The notes under the pieces: model-generated
What the model saw: the letters and a program-made list of their open reading frames with translations, nothing else
Told to the model about the DNA's origin: nothing
The model's database searches: none
Source of the DNA: Leucobacter sp. UBA1945
GTDB lineage: Bacteria; Actinomycetota; Actinomycetes; Actinomycetales; Microbacteriaceae
Assembly: GCA_002336855.1 (NCBI GenBank)
Contig: DDEV01000009.1
Coordinates: 51,826 to 65,621 of the forward strand
Direction of reading: 5' to 3'
DNA: 13,796 bases
Program-made: the position numbers and the translations under genes
Shown: positions 6,809 to 13,393 of the stretch, piece after piece
Layout: each line of letters begins with the position of its first letter
How positions within the stretch are numbered: position 1 is the stretch's first letter

Positions 6809-8208
6809 GCGAGCAATCGAAGCGCATGCTGCGCGGTGGTGCGCGGGCGGCCACCGGTGTCGTCATAATCGGCGTCTCTATCGCGGCCGCGGCGGTGCTC
6901 GGCTCGGGCGCAGTCGCCATCCCGTCTGTCGAGCGCGGCGTGGTCGCGGTCTCGGCAGACACGAGCCAGAACGCGACCTTCTCGCTGATCTGCACGGGCG
7001 CGTTCGCTGAGCTCGGCGCAGACCCGTCGCGCCCGACCGCGGCGATTCCGAGTGGCGCGTCGACGACAGTCATCACTGGCGAACCGCTCGAGCAGGGCGA
7101 GCTCGCCCGCGAGCACGCAGACGGCACAGCCCCGCTCGTGGTGCAGGGCTCGGCAAACGACAACCTCGCGGCCGCAGAATTGCAGCAGGTTGGCGGAAGC
7201 ACACTGCAGGGGCTCACCGCCTCGAGCTGCGCCGAACCGGTGCACGAGCAGTGGCTCGTCGGAGGGGGCACGAAGCTTGGCCAGTCGCTCACCCTTGTGC
7301 TCGGCAACTCGTTCGAGGTGCCTGCGACCGTGCAGGTATCGCTTTTCGACGAGAACGGTCAGGCCGACTCGTCGCGCGCCACTGGCGTGCTCGTGCCCGC
7401 GAACTCGCAGCGCATCGTCTCGCTCGGCGGTTACGCGCCCGATCGCGAACGAATCGCCGTGCGCGTCGAGAGCACGGGCGCCGCGGTGACTGCGGCGCTC
7501 GGCGCCTCACAGACCGTCGACATTCGATCGTTCGCCGTCGACACGGTCACGAGGCAACTGGCACCAGCGACCATGCTCGTGGTGCCTGGTGTCGCCAACT
7601 TCAGCTCAGACGAGCACGCAACTGACGGGGCCGCGCCCGACGCCGATCCTTACCCGGTGCTCGTGCGTGTGCTGTCGCCCGAAGAGAGCGGTACCGCGAC
7701 GGTGCGCGCGCTGAAGGCTGATGGATCCTCGCAGAGCCTCGGCACCATCGACTTCGAAGCCGGCGTCGTTGCTGAACTCTCCGTGCCAACCTGGCCGCAA
7801 GACGCGCAGGCCGTGACAATCGACGCGACCGTGCCCGTGGTCGCCGGGGTGCTTGGCAGCGCCGACGTGCCGCCAGCCCACGACAACGCGTGGTTCGCCC
7901 CCGCGCCTGCGCTGCCGGCAGACACCAAGGTTGCCGTTGCGGTGGTGCTCGGGGGGCAGCTCGTGCTCGCCAATACCGGCGATGCTGATGCGAGCGTCGA
8001 GATTGAGATCGAAGGCGTCGCGAAACCGAAAACCGTGACTGTGCCCGCCGGGGCTGCGATGCCCGTCGAGGCGCGTGGGCAGGTATGGCTGACCAGCTCG
8101 CAGCCGATTGCAGCGGGGGTGCGAGTGGTAAGCGGGCCGAACATTGCCGGGTACCCGGTGCTCGCGCCGATCGAGCGGCGAGCGGCGATCACGGTGTTTC
8201 CGCGCTGA
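6805..8208 (+). CDS. DUF5719 family membrane-anchored extracytoplasmic protein
   Basis: A 467-residue protein with a basic N-terminus (KRMLRGGAR) and one hydrophobic segment (about 16-38) lacking a lipobox, so probably an uncleaved anchor with the rest outside the membrane. The segment around residues 142-180 (SCAEPV...WLVGGG...LTLVLGNSFEVPATVQVSLFDENG) matches the repeating beta-strand character of DUF5719. Cys63 and Cys142 are the cysteines I see and could form a disulfide. No catalytic motif is visible; the family function is unknown. ATG 6805 overlaps the glycosyltransferase stop by 4 nt, indicating coupled translation and a shared role, perhaps as an extracytoplasmic accessory to the sugar transfer. 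The last 124 nt overlap a longer alternative reading of the following gene, which I reject in favour of a downstream TTG. Confidence 0.8.
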   Translation: MSEQSKRMLRGGARAATGVVIIGVSIAAAAVLGSGAVAIPSVERGVVAVSADTSQNATFSLICTGAFAELGADPSRPTAAIPSGASTTVITGEPLEQGELAREHADGTAPLVVQGSANDNLAAAELQQVGGSTLQGLTASSCAEPVHEQWLVGGGTKLGQSLTLVLGNSFEVPATVQVSLFDENGQADSSRATGVLVPANSQRIVSLGGYAPDRERIAVRVESTGAAVTAALGASQTVDIRSFAVDTVTRQLAPATMLVVPGVANFSSDEHATDGAAPDADPYPVLVRVLSPEESGTATVRALKADGSSQSLGTIDFEAGVVAELSVPTWPQDAQAVTIDATVPVVAGVLGSADVPPAHDNAWFAPAPALPADTKVAVAVVLGGQLVLANTGDADASVEIEIEGVAKPKTVTVPAGAAMPVEARGQVWLTSSQPIAAGVRVVSGPNIAGYPVLAPIERRAAITVFPR

Positions 8209-8234
8209 CGCCGGGCAGAGGGTCGAGCAACACT

Positions 8235-8492
8235 TTGGGCGAGGATCAGCACCCCGGCGACGAGCCGCCCGCTGGGGGCGAGCGTAGCGATGCGCGCCTC
8301 TGCGCCAGGGTGGGCTGCGGGGCGGCCGCGACCCACACCCTCACCGCGGATTACACCGACCGGCTGATGGCGGTGGGTCCGCTGAGCCCCGAACGCACGC
8401 CGCCCGCGCTCGACCTTTGCGAGCGGCACAGCGAGGCGCTCACGCCGCCCGAGGGGTGGCAACTCATGCGGCACGACCCGTCGCGAGAGTGA
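8235..8492 (+). CDS. DUF3499 family protein (small, possible zinc site)
   Basis: An 85-residue protein from the preferred start. The family signature is seen in the two Cys/His pairs: LCARVGCG (Cys23, Cys28) and LDLCERH (Cys62, His65), joined by a strand-rich segment with GPLSPERTPPALDLC and followed by LTPPEGWQLMR. The pattern C-x4-C...C-x2-H suggests a small zinc-binding module, although metal binding is inferred. DUF3499 is an actinobacterial family usually found close to whiB2 and the zincin-like gene. The only in-frame starts are ATG 8085, which would overlap the previous gene by 124 nt, and TTG 8235, 26 nt after its stop with GAGGG (8218-8222) upstream at a rather long 12-nt distance. 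I choose TTG because the residues before it have no resemblance to the family. Probably co-transcribed with the two genes upstream. Confidence 0.75.
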   Translation: MGEDQHPGDEPPAGGERSDARLCARVGCGAAATHTLTADYTDRLMAVGPLSPERTPPALDLCERHSEALTPPEGWQLMRHDPSRE

Positions 8493-8542
8493 GTACGGGA
8501 CGCGTGGGCACGCGGCAAACGAGACATCGAAGGCGCGCCCCG

Positions 8543-8557
8543 TAGACTGGGAGCGTG
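8543..8557 (+). promoter_or_regulatory. -10 element and leaderless start of the zincin-like gene
   Basis: TAGACT (8543-8548) fits the actinobacterial -10 pattern TANNNT and is followed by exactly 6 nt (GGGAGC) before the GTG start codon. That geometry places transcription initiation at the first base of the start codon. GGGAG is too close to GTG to act well as a Shine-Dalgarno. No good -35 box is seen. The same arrangement precedes mtrA. Confidence 0.5.
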
Positions 8558-9004
8558 TTCGGACGAGAGAAAAGAGCGAGGGTTGAACCCCCGGTGCGGC
8601 CGAGCCGTCGCCACGGGCGCCGGCCGATCCGCTCCTCGCTAACCGGCCCTCAGCTGCCGAACCCCGATGCGCGGGTTGCCCGCTTCGAGCTCGCCGCAAG
8701 GGCAGCCCTCGAACTGCTGCGGCAAGAGGTCGGTGACGAACTGCGCGGCGTGCGCATCGGCTTCGCGACCGCGCCGATTGGCCGGGGCACCGGCACGAGC
8801 GAGCAACCTCTGTTCTACTCGATCGACCGCGCCGACCGCACCATCGTGCTGTACCGCATGCCGATCCAACGCGCGAAAGGCCTGCACGTCGATGACGACG
8901 AACACCGCCGCCTCTTCATCGGGCACTGCGTGCACCGCGCGGTGTGCGAATATCTCGGGCGCGCGCCGTGGGAGATCGCCTCGGGCCGCTTCGATCATTT
9001 CTGA
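8555..9004 (+). CDS. Zincin-like 'metallopeptidase family' protein lacking HExxH
   Basis: A 149-residue protein with a basic, Pro/Arg-rich N-terminus (about 1-35) and a compact alpha/beta domain (about 38-149) resembling the minimal zincin-like (DUF1025, MMP-like) family: FELAARAALELL helix, LRGVRIGFATAP strand, then IVLYRMPIQRAK and a helix at about 116-135. Where peptidase members have HExxH this protein has GHCVH (residues 123-127), so the first His and the catalytic Glu are absent; His124 and His127 are only two residues apart. Proteolysis by the usual mechanism is therefore unlikely. Its co-location with DUF3499 and whiB is typical of actinobacteria. GTG 8555 is chosen from the -10 spacing; the frame extends from there to TGA at 9002-9004. 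It has 62 nt upstream, containing the presumed promoter. Family assignment is moderate, function unknown. Confidence 0.75.
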   Translation: MFGREKRARVEPPVRPSRRHGRRPIRSSLTGPQLPNPDARVARFELAARAALELLRQEVGDELRGVRIGFATAPIGRGTGTSEQPLFYSIDRADRTIVLYRMPIQRAKGLHVDDDEHRRLFIGHCVHRAVCEYLGRAPWEIASGRFDHF

Positions 9005-9033
9005 GTCTGCGTCGTTTCTGCGCCCGCATCATT

Positions 9034-9072
9034 CCTGTGCCTTCACAGGCGAGCCGATTGCGCGAAAGGCAC
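9034..9072. promoter_or_regulatory. Two mutually exclusive hairpins upstream of mtrA
   Basis: CCTGTG (9034-9039) pairs with CACAGG (9044-9049) across a CCTT loop. Alternatively GTGCCTT (9037-9043) pairs with AAGGCAC (9066-9072). They share 9037-9039 and cannot form together. No T-run follows either. They lie 42 nt or more before mtrA and could end the upstream transcript or bind a regulator. Confidence 0.35.
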
Positions 9073-9102
9073 GAGCTGAACCGCGAACGCACCCGACTCG
9101 GC

Positions 9103-9117
9103 CATAATGGGAGCATG
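9103..9117 (+). promoter_or_regulatory. -10 element and leaderless start of mtrA
   Basis: CATAAT (9103-9108) matches 5 of 6 bases of the TATAAT consensus and is followed by GGGAGC (6 nt) and ATG, so transcription would begin at the A of the start codon. GGGAG lies too near the ATG for normal Shine-Dalgarno use. No clear -35 box is found at 16-19 nt. Confidence 0.55.
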
Positions 9118-9798
9118 AGCGCACGCATTCTTGTGGTTGACGACGACCGCGCGCTGTCCGAGATGCTCGGGATGGTGCTGCAGGGCGAAGGGTTCGAGAC
9201 CGTGTTCGCCGCTGACGGGCCGTCGGCGGTCGAGAAGTTTCGCGAGTCTCGGCCCGACCTCGTGCTGCTAGACCTGATGCTGCCTGGCATGGACGGCATC
9301 GAGGTGTGCACGAGCATTCGCGCCGAATCGGGCGTGCCGGTAATCATGCTGACTGCTCGCAGCGACACCGGCGACGTCGTGCGCGGGCTCGAGGCGGGTG
9401 CCGACGACTACGTGGTGAAGCCGTTCAACCCGGTCGAGCTGATCGCGCGCGTGCGTGCCCGACTGCGCGAGCCGAAGCAAGAGGCCGGCGAGAAGCTGCG
9501 GGTCGGCGACATCGACATCGACGTCACGGGGCACGAAGTGCGTCGGGGCGATCAGGTGGTCTCACTGACGCCGCTCGAGTTCGATCTTCTGGTGATCCTC
9601 GCCCGCAAACCGCAGCAGGTGTTCACCCGCGAGGTGCTGCTCGAGAAGGTGTGGGGCTACCAGTACAAGGCCGACACCAGGCTCGTGAACGTGCACGTGC
9701 AGCGACTGCGCGCGAAGATCGAACGCGACCCCGACCACCCGACCATCGTGAGCACCGTTCGCGGCGTGGGCTACCGCGCCGGTGCCCCCACGGAGTAG
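9115..9798 (+). CDS. mtrA: Response regulator MtrA (OmpR/PhoB family)
   Basis: A 227-residue protein, essentially the same length as mycobacterial MtrA. The receiver domain (1-115) has the acidic pocket Asp9-Asp10-Asp11, phosphoacceptor Asp53 in LLDLMLPGMDG, Thr80 and Lys102 (VKPF). The winged-helix DNA-binding domain (about 130-222) contains LTPLEFDLL, the VWGYQYKADTRLVNVHVQRLRAKIE recognition region and VRGVGYRAG. MtrA controls cell-wall hydrolases, division and replication-linked genes in actinobacteria, phosphorylated by MtrB. ATG 9115 is supported by the homologous MSARILVVDDD start and the -10 box 6 nt before it; the frame is open further upstream to 8944 but those residues are not part of the family. 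mtrB begins within a few bases of the stop. Confidence 0.97.
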   Translation: MSARILVVDDDRALSEMLGMVLQGEGFETVFAADGPSAVEKFRESRPDLVLLDLMLPGMDGIEVCTSIRAESGVPVIMLTARSDTGDVVRGLEAGADDYVVKPFNPVELIARVRARLREPKQEAGEKLRVGDIDIDVTGHEVRRGDQVVSLTPLEFDLLVILARKPQQVFTREVLLEKVWGYQYKADTRLVNVHVQRLRAKIERDPDHPTIVSTVRGVGYRAGAPTE

Positions 9799-9802
9799 CC
9801 GT

Positions 9803-11512
9803 TTGTCGACCGCTCACAGGCACGGTCGATCGCCGTTCGGGCTGTGGTTTCGCCGCCTGAGGGTGCGATGGATCCGCGCCACCCTGCCTGTGCTCGGCCC
9901 CTTGCGGGCGGCGTGGGGCAGTTCGCTGAGGCTGCGCACCATGGCGATCACCGGTGCGATCGCGATCTCCATGGTGTCGATCATGGGTGCGCTGGTGCTC
10001 GACCGCATCAGCACCGATCTCTATTCTTCGAAGCGGGATCAGGCGCTCCAAGACTCGGCGCGCGCGACGCTTGCCGCGCAAGAGCAGCTCGATAGTTCTG
10101 ACGCCACCGACCTCGGAGCGATGAATGCGCTCGCCGGGTCGGTGCGCAGCACGGTGCAGGGCACCTCTGCGAGCCAGCTGATCTATGTGAGCAGGCAGGC
10201 GAACCAGCCGGCGTCGCCGATCGCGCCCGACGACGCGGGCACCTCGGAGCAGATCCGCGAAGTGATCTCGGCAGACCTGAGCGATGCGCTGCGCGAGGGC
10301 GAGTCGCCGCAGTACTGGCAATCGGTGCGGCTCGTCGATGACAACGGCAAGTCTGCCCCCGGCATTCTTGTCGCTTCGACCATCGTGTTTCCGGCGGGCG
10401 CCGGCAGCTACGATCTCTTTATCGGCTACAGCTTCTCTGACGTGGCGCAGAGCATCGAGTTCATCACGCGCGCGCTGATCATCATGGCGCTGCTGCTCCT
10501 GCTGCTCCTGGCAGTGCTGGTCTGGGTAATTTCGAGCCTCGTGTTTCGGCCGATTCGCGCCGCAGCCTTCGCCAGCCACCGGCTCGCCGCGGGCGAGATC
10601 GACGCGCGTATTCCGCTGCAGGCAGACAAGCACTTCGACGAACTCTCGAACAACTTCAACCACATGGCCGACACCTTGCAGGCCCGCATCGAAGAGCTCG
10701 ATCAGCTCTCGACCATGCAGCAGCGCTTCGTGTCAGACGTGTCGCATGAGCTGCGCACGCCGCTCACCACGATCCGACTTGCGGCAGAGGTGCTTCGGGC
10801 GCAGGCGGGCGACGACGAGTCCAGCGCCGCCCGCCCTGTGCAGGTGCTCAACGATCAGGTCGATCGTTTCGAGTCGCTGCTCGCCGATCTGCTCGAGATT
10901 TCGCGCTACGACGCGGGGCCGATCACGCTCGAGACCGAGCCGACGAACATGGTCGTGCTCGCCGAAGAGGTCGTCGAGGGGCTCAGGCCGCTGTCGCCCG
11001 GCATCATCGAGTTGCGGCCGCTCGGCGGTTTCAGCCCGATCGACGTCGATGCTCGGCGCATTCGGCGCATCGTGTCGAACCTCGTGGGCAACGCGATCGA
11101 GCACGGCGAGGGCCGCCCTATCGTGGTGACGATCGACTCGAACGCATCGTCGATTGCGATCGGCGTGCGCGACTGGGGGGTCGGCATGAAACCCGAACAC
11201 ACAGAGCACGTGTTCGACCGGTTCTGGCGCGCTGACCCGTCGCGCAAGCGCACCCTCGGCGGCACCGGCCTCGGCCTCGCGATCGCGCGCGAAGACGCCG
11301 CCGTGCACGGCGGCCTGCTCGAGGTCTGGTCGCGCCTGGGCGAGGGCAGCAACTTTCGGCTTACGCTGCCGCGTGGTGACGAGACGAACTCGTTCGTGTC
11401 GCCGGTGCCGCTCGTGCCAGACGACGTCACGCCCGAGCTTGGCGATCCCGAGGTGACTGGTGGCTGGCTGCGACGGCCGGGCCGCCGAGTGCGAAGGGAG
11501 CGCCACAGATGA
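9803..11512 (+). CDS. mtrB: Sensor histidine kinase MtrB
   Basis: A 569-residue membrane kinase that phosphorylates MtrA. An unusually basic cytoplasmic N-terminus (1-45) is followed by membrane segment 1 (about 47-68), an extracytoplasmic sensor region (about 69-222), membrane segment 2 (about 223-247, with seven consecutive Leu) and a HAMP linker (about 245-297). The H-box SHELRTP has the phosphorylated His315. The ATPase domain shows the N-box (SNLVGNAIEH, Asn426/Asn430), G1 (DWGVG, 457-461), F-box (FDRFW) and G2 (GGTGLGL). TTG 9803 lies 4 nt after the mtrA stop and 7 nt after GGAG (9792-9795). GTG 9782, overlapping mtrA by 17 nt and without a Shine-Dalgarno, is the alternative and would add seven residues. 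The C-terminus overlaps lpqB by 4 nt, so the three genes are probably one operon. Confidence 0.95.
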   Translation: MSTAHRHGRSPFGLWFRRLRVRWIRATLPVLGPLRAAWGSSLRLRTMAITGAIAISMVSIMGALVLDRISTDLYSSKRDQALQDSARATLAAQEQLDSSDATDLGAMNALAGSVRSTVQGTSASQLIYVSRQANQPASPIAPDDAGTSEQIREVISADLSDALREGESPQYWQSVRLVDDNGKSAPGILVASTIVFPAGAGSYDLFIGYSFSDVAQSIEFITRALIIMALLLLLLLAVLVWVISSLVFRPIRAAAFASHRLAAGEIDARIPLQADKHFDELSNNFNHMADTLQARIEELDQLSTMQQRFVSDVSHELRTPLTTIRLAAEVLRAQAGDDESSAARPVQVLNDQVDRFESLLADLLEISRYDAGPITLETEPTNMVVLAEEVVEGLRPLSPGIIELRPLGGFSPIDVDARRIRRIVSNLVGNAIEHGEGRPIVVTIDSNASSIAIGVRDWGVGMKPEHTEHVFDRFWRADPSRKRTLGGTGLGLAIAREDAAVHGGLLEVWSRLGEGSNFRLTLPRGDETNSFVSPVPLVPDDVTPELGDPEVTGGWLRRPGRRVRRERHR

Positions 11513-13203
11513 GGCGCAAGATCCTCGCCATAATCGCCGCATCCCTTGCGGTGCTTTCGCTGGCTGCCTGCGACGCCGTACCCGATTCGGGCCCCGTGCG
11601 CGAGGGGCTCAGCAACCTCGAGCAGGCCGAGCGCGGCGTGTTCATCAACCCGCAGGGGCCGACGGCCGGGGCCGACCCTGAGTCGATCATTCGCGGTTTC
11701 GTGCGCGCCGCCTCGTCGAACCTGAACGACTACGAGATCGCGCGAAAGTTTCTCGCGCCGACGTATGCCGACCAGTGGGATCCGAGTTTCGGTGCGATCG
11801 TCTACGAGGGGGCGCCGGTCTACGATGAGCCCGATGAGGGGCTCGGCGTGCTCTCGCTGCAGGTGGCGGCCTCGGTCGATCAGGGTGGAACCCTGCGCCT
11901 CGCACAGCCCGATGAGCAGGCCGAGGTTCGCTTCGAGCTGAGCCGGGTAGGCGACCAGTGGCGCATCGTGTCTGCCCCGAACGGCATCATCATCGACCGT
12001 AGCAATTTCTCGTCGGTGTGGGAGACCCGAACGCTCTATTTCTTGAGCCCAGACCAGCGGCTCGTGTCAGAGCTGCGCTGGGTGATCACCGACAGATCGT
12101 CGCTGCCATCGAACATGGTGACGCAGATCGTGAAGGGGCTGATCGGCGGGCCCTCGGCAGGCATGACCGGCGCCATCACGACCGCGTTTCCTGAGGGAAC
12201 CACCCTGAGCTCAGAGTCGGTGCCCATCATCGACGGCGCCGCGGTGATCGATGTATCGTCAGAGATCTTCGACGCCGACGAGGCGACAATGAGCGCCATC
12301 AAGCGGCAGCTTGCAGCGAGCCTGCAGGGGCTGCCGGGGGTGGTTCGCTTTCAGCTCGCGGTGCACGGCAACGTGATGGGCGGCGGCGAGATCACCGCGA
12401 GCGAAGAGACCGGATCGGGCGACTTTCAGCGCATCGTGCTGCTGAAAGACGGCGAGTTCGGCACCTCGGCAGGCAACTCGCTGAACGCGATTCCCGGTGT
12501 GAGCGAACAGCTCGTCGCGCTCGCGCCGACCGCCGTGAGCGTCGCCCCTGACTTGAGCGCTGCCGCGGTGCTGCACTCCAGTGGGGTCAGCTGGGTCACA
12601 GGCGGGCAGAGCCTCGTCATCGACAATCGCTCCGGTCTGCTCGCGCCGAGCCTCGACTCGCTCGGCTACGTGTGGACCTATTCGAGTGTCGAGCCAGACG
12701 AAATCGTGGTCACGAAACCGGGCACGCGTCTCTCGGAGCTCACCCTGAACTGGCTCGACGACTTCTCGGTGAAGGCGATTCGGGTCTCGACTGGTGGCAA
12801 TAGGCTCGCTGTGCTTGTCAATGCGGGTGGGGCCACCGAGGTGAGGGTCGTCGGCATCGTGCGCGACGAGACCGGCGCACCGGTCGGCTTTACCGAGACG
12901 GCGACCCTGCAGCTGAGTGAACTCGGTGCCCCGATCGATCTCGACTGGATCGGCGATAACCGCTTCGTGCTGCTCAGCGAGACCGGCCTGCTCGGTGGTT
13001 CGGCCAAGGTGACCATCGGCGAAGTCAGCGGCCGGTTTCCGGTGGTCTCGGGTTCGGTTTCGGGTGGCGTCTCGATCAGCAGCGGCGGTAGCAGTCGCTC
13101 GCTGATGCGCGTGCTCGACGACCAGCACCGCATGTTCAAACCGCAGGGGTCGGGCTGGCAGCAGCTGATGGCAGGCGTCGACCTGATTGCGAAGGTCGGG
13201 TAG
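11509..13203 (+). CDS. lpqB: Lipoprotein LpqB
   Basis: A 564-residue lipoprotein and known partner of the MtrAB system; in mycobacteria it interacts with the extracytoplasmic part of MtrB and influences MtrA phosphorylation. The signal peptide (1-20) ends in the lipobox LAAC with lipidated Cys21. An NTF2-like region (about 55-160, beginning ADPESIIRGFVRAA) is followed by a GerMN domain (about 175-290, TLYFLSPD...GGPSAGMTGAITTAFPEGT) and a C-terminal beta-propeller (about 335-563). ATG 11509 overlaps the mtrB stop (ATGA) and has a strong Shine-Dalgarno AAGGGAG (11494-11500) 8 nt upstream, so translation can be coupled or independent. It is followed by a candidate terminator, consistent with being the last gene of the operon. 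Confidence 0.96.
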   Translation: MRRKILAIIAASLAVLSLAACDAVPDSGPVREGLSNLEQAERGVFINPQGPTAGADPESIIRGFVRAASSNLNDYEIARKFLAPTYADQWDPSFGAIVYEGAPVYDEPDEGLGVLSLQVAASVDQGGTLRLAQPDEQAEVRFELSRVGDQWRIVSAPNGIIIDRSNFSSVWETRTLYFLSPDQRLVSELRWVITDRSSLPSNMVTQIVKGLIGGPSAGMTGAITTAFPEGTTLSSESVPIIDGAAVIDVSSEIFDADEATMSAIKRQLAASLQGLPGVVRFQLAVHGNVMGGGEITASEETGSGDFQRIVLLKDGEFGTSAGNSLNAIPGVSEQLVALAPTAVSVAPDLSAAAVLHSSGVSWVTGGQSLVIDNRSGLLAPSLDSLGYVWTYSSVEPDEIVVTKPGTRLSELTLNWLDDFSVKAIRVSTGGNRLAVLVNAGGATEVRVVGIVRDETGAPVGFTETATLQLSELGAPIDLDWIGDNRFVLLSETGLLGGSAKVTIGEVSGRFPVVSGSVSGGVSISSGGSSRSLMRVLDDQHRMFKPQGSGWQQLMAGVDLIAKVG

Positions 13204-13393
13204 TCGGGTTTCGCGGCGTATTCGCAGGCAGGTCGGGGTGTGCCTGTTTCGGTGTTGTTTGTGAGGTTCTGGTGAGTCACGTGCGCGCGCTCGGCGAGCT
13301 ACTTGTCGCTCACAGGGCGAGGATCGCGACCGTTCTCTCAAACCGTTGTGAGTAACTGCTCGTCTGTCGGTAGCGGGGTGCATGCTCGTATGC
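13204..13393. other. Intergenic region lpqB-comF
   Basis: A 190-nt gap. Besides the terminator candidate it contains GTGAGTCAC (13272-13280), a GTGA-N-TCAC inverted repeat overlapping the palindrome CACGTG (13278-13283), and an inverted repeat TGCAT/ATGCA (13379-13383/13390-13394) next to the comF start. No clear -35/-10 pair was found for comF. Confidence 0.6.
13225..13257 (+). terminator. Candidate intrinsic terminator after lpqB
   Basis: CAGGCA (13225-13230) and TGCCTG (13241-13246) form a perfect 6-bp stem, extendable by one G-U pair, with a 10-nt loop and followed by TTTC. T-rich sequence continues to about 13260. It begins 22 nt after the lpqB stop. The loop is long and the T-run short, so efficiency is uncertain. 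Confidence 0.45.

Noticed and set aside
5518..7245. 575-residue open frame on the minus strand
   Set aside because: Antisense to the glycosyltransferase and DUF5719 genes; Ser/Ala/Thr-rich product without recognisable domains, a codon-bias shadow.
8944..9114. Upstream extension of the mtrA frame
   Set aside because: The extra 57 residues overlap the zincin-like gene and are foreign to MtrA; ATG 9115 fits the family length and the -10 spacing.
10490..10507. CTGCTGCTC tandem repeat in mtrB
   Set aside because: Simply encodes the poly-Leu core of the second membrane segment; expected from codon bias.
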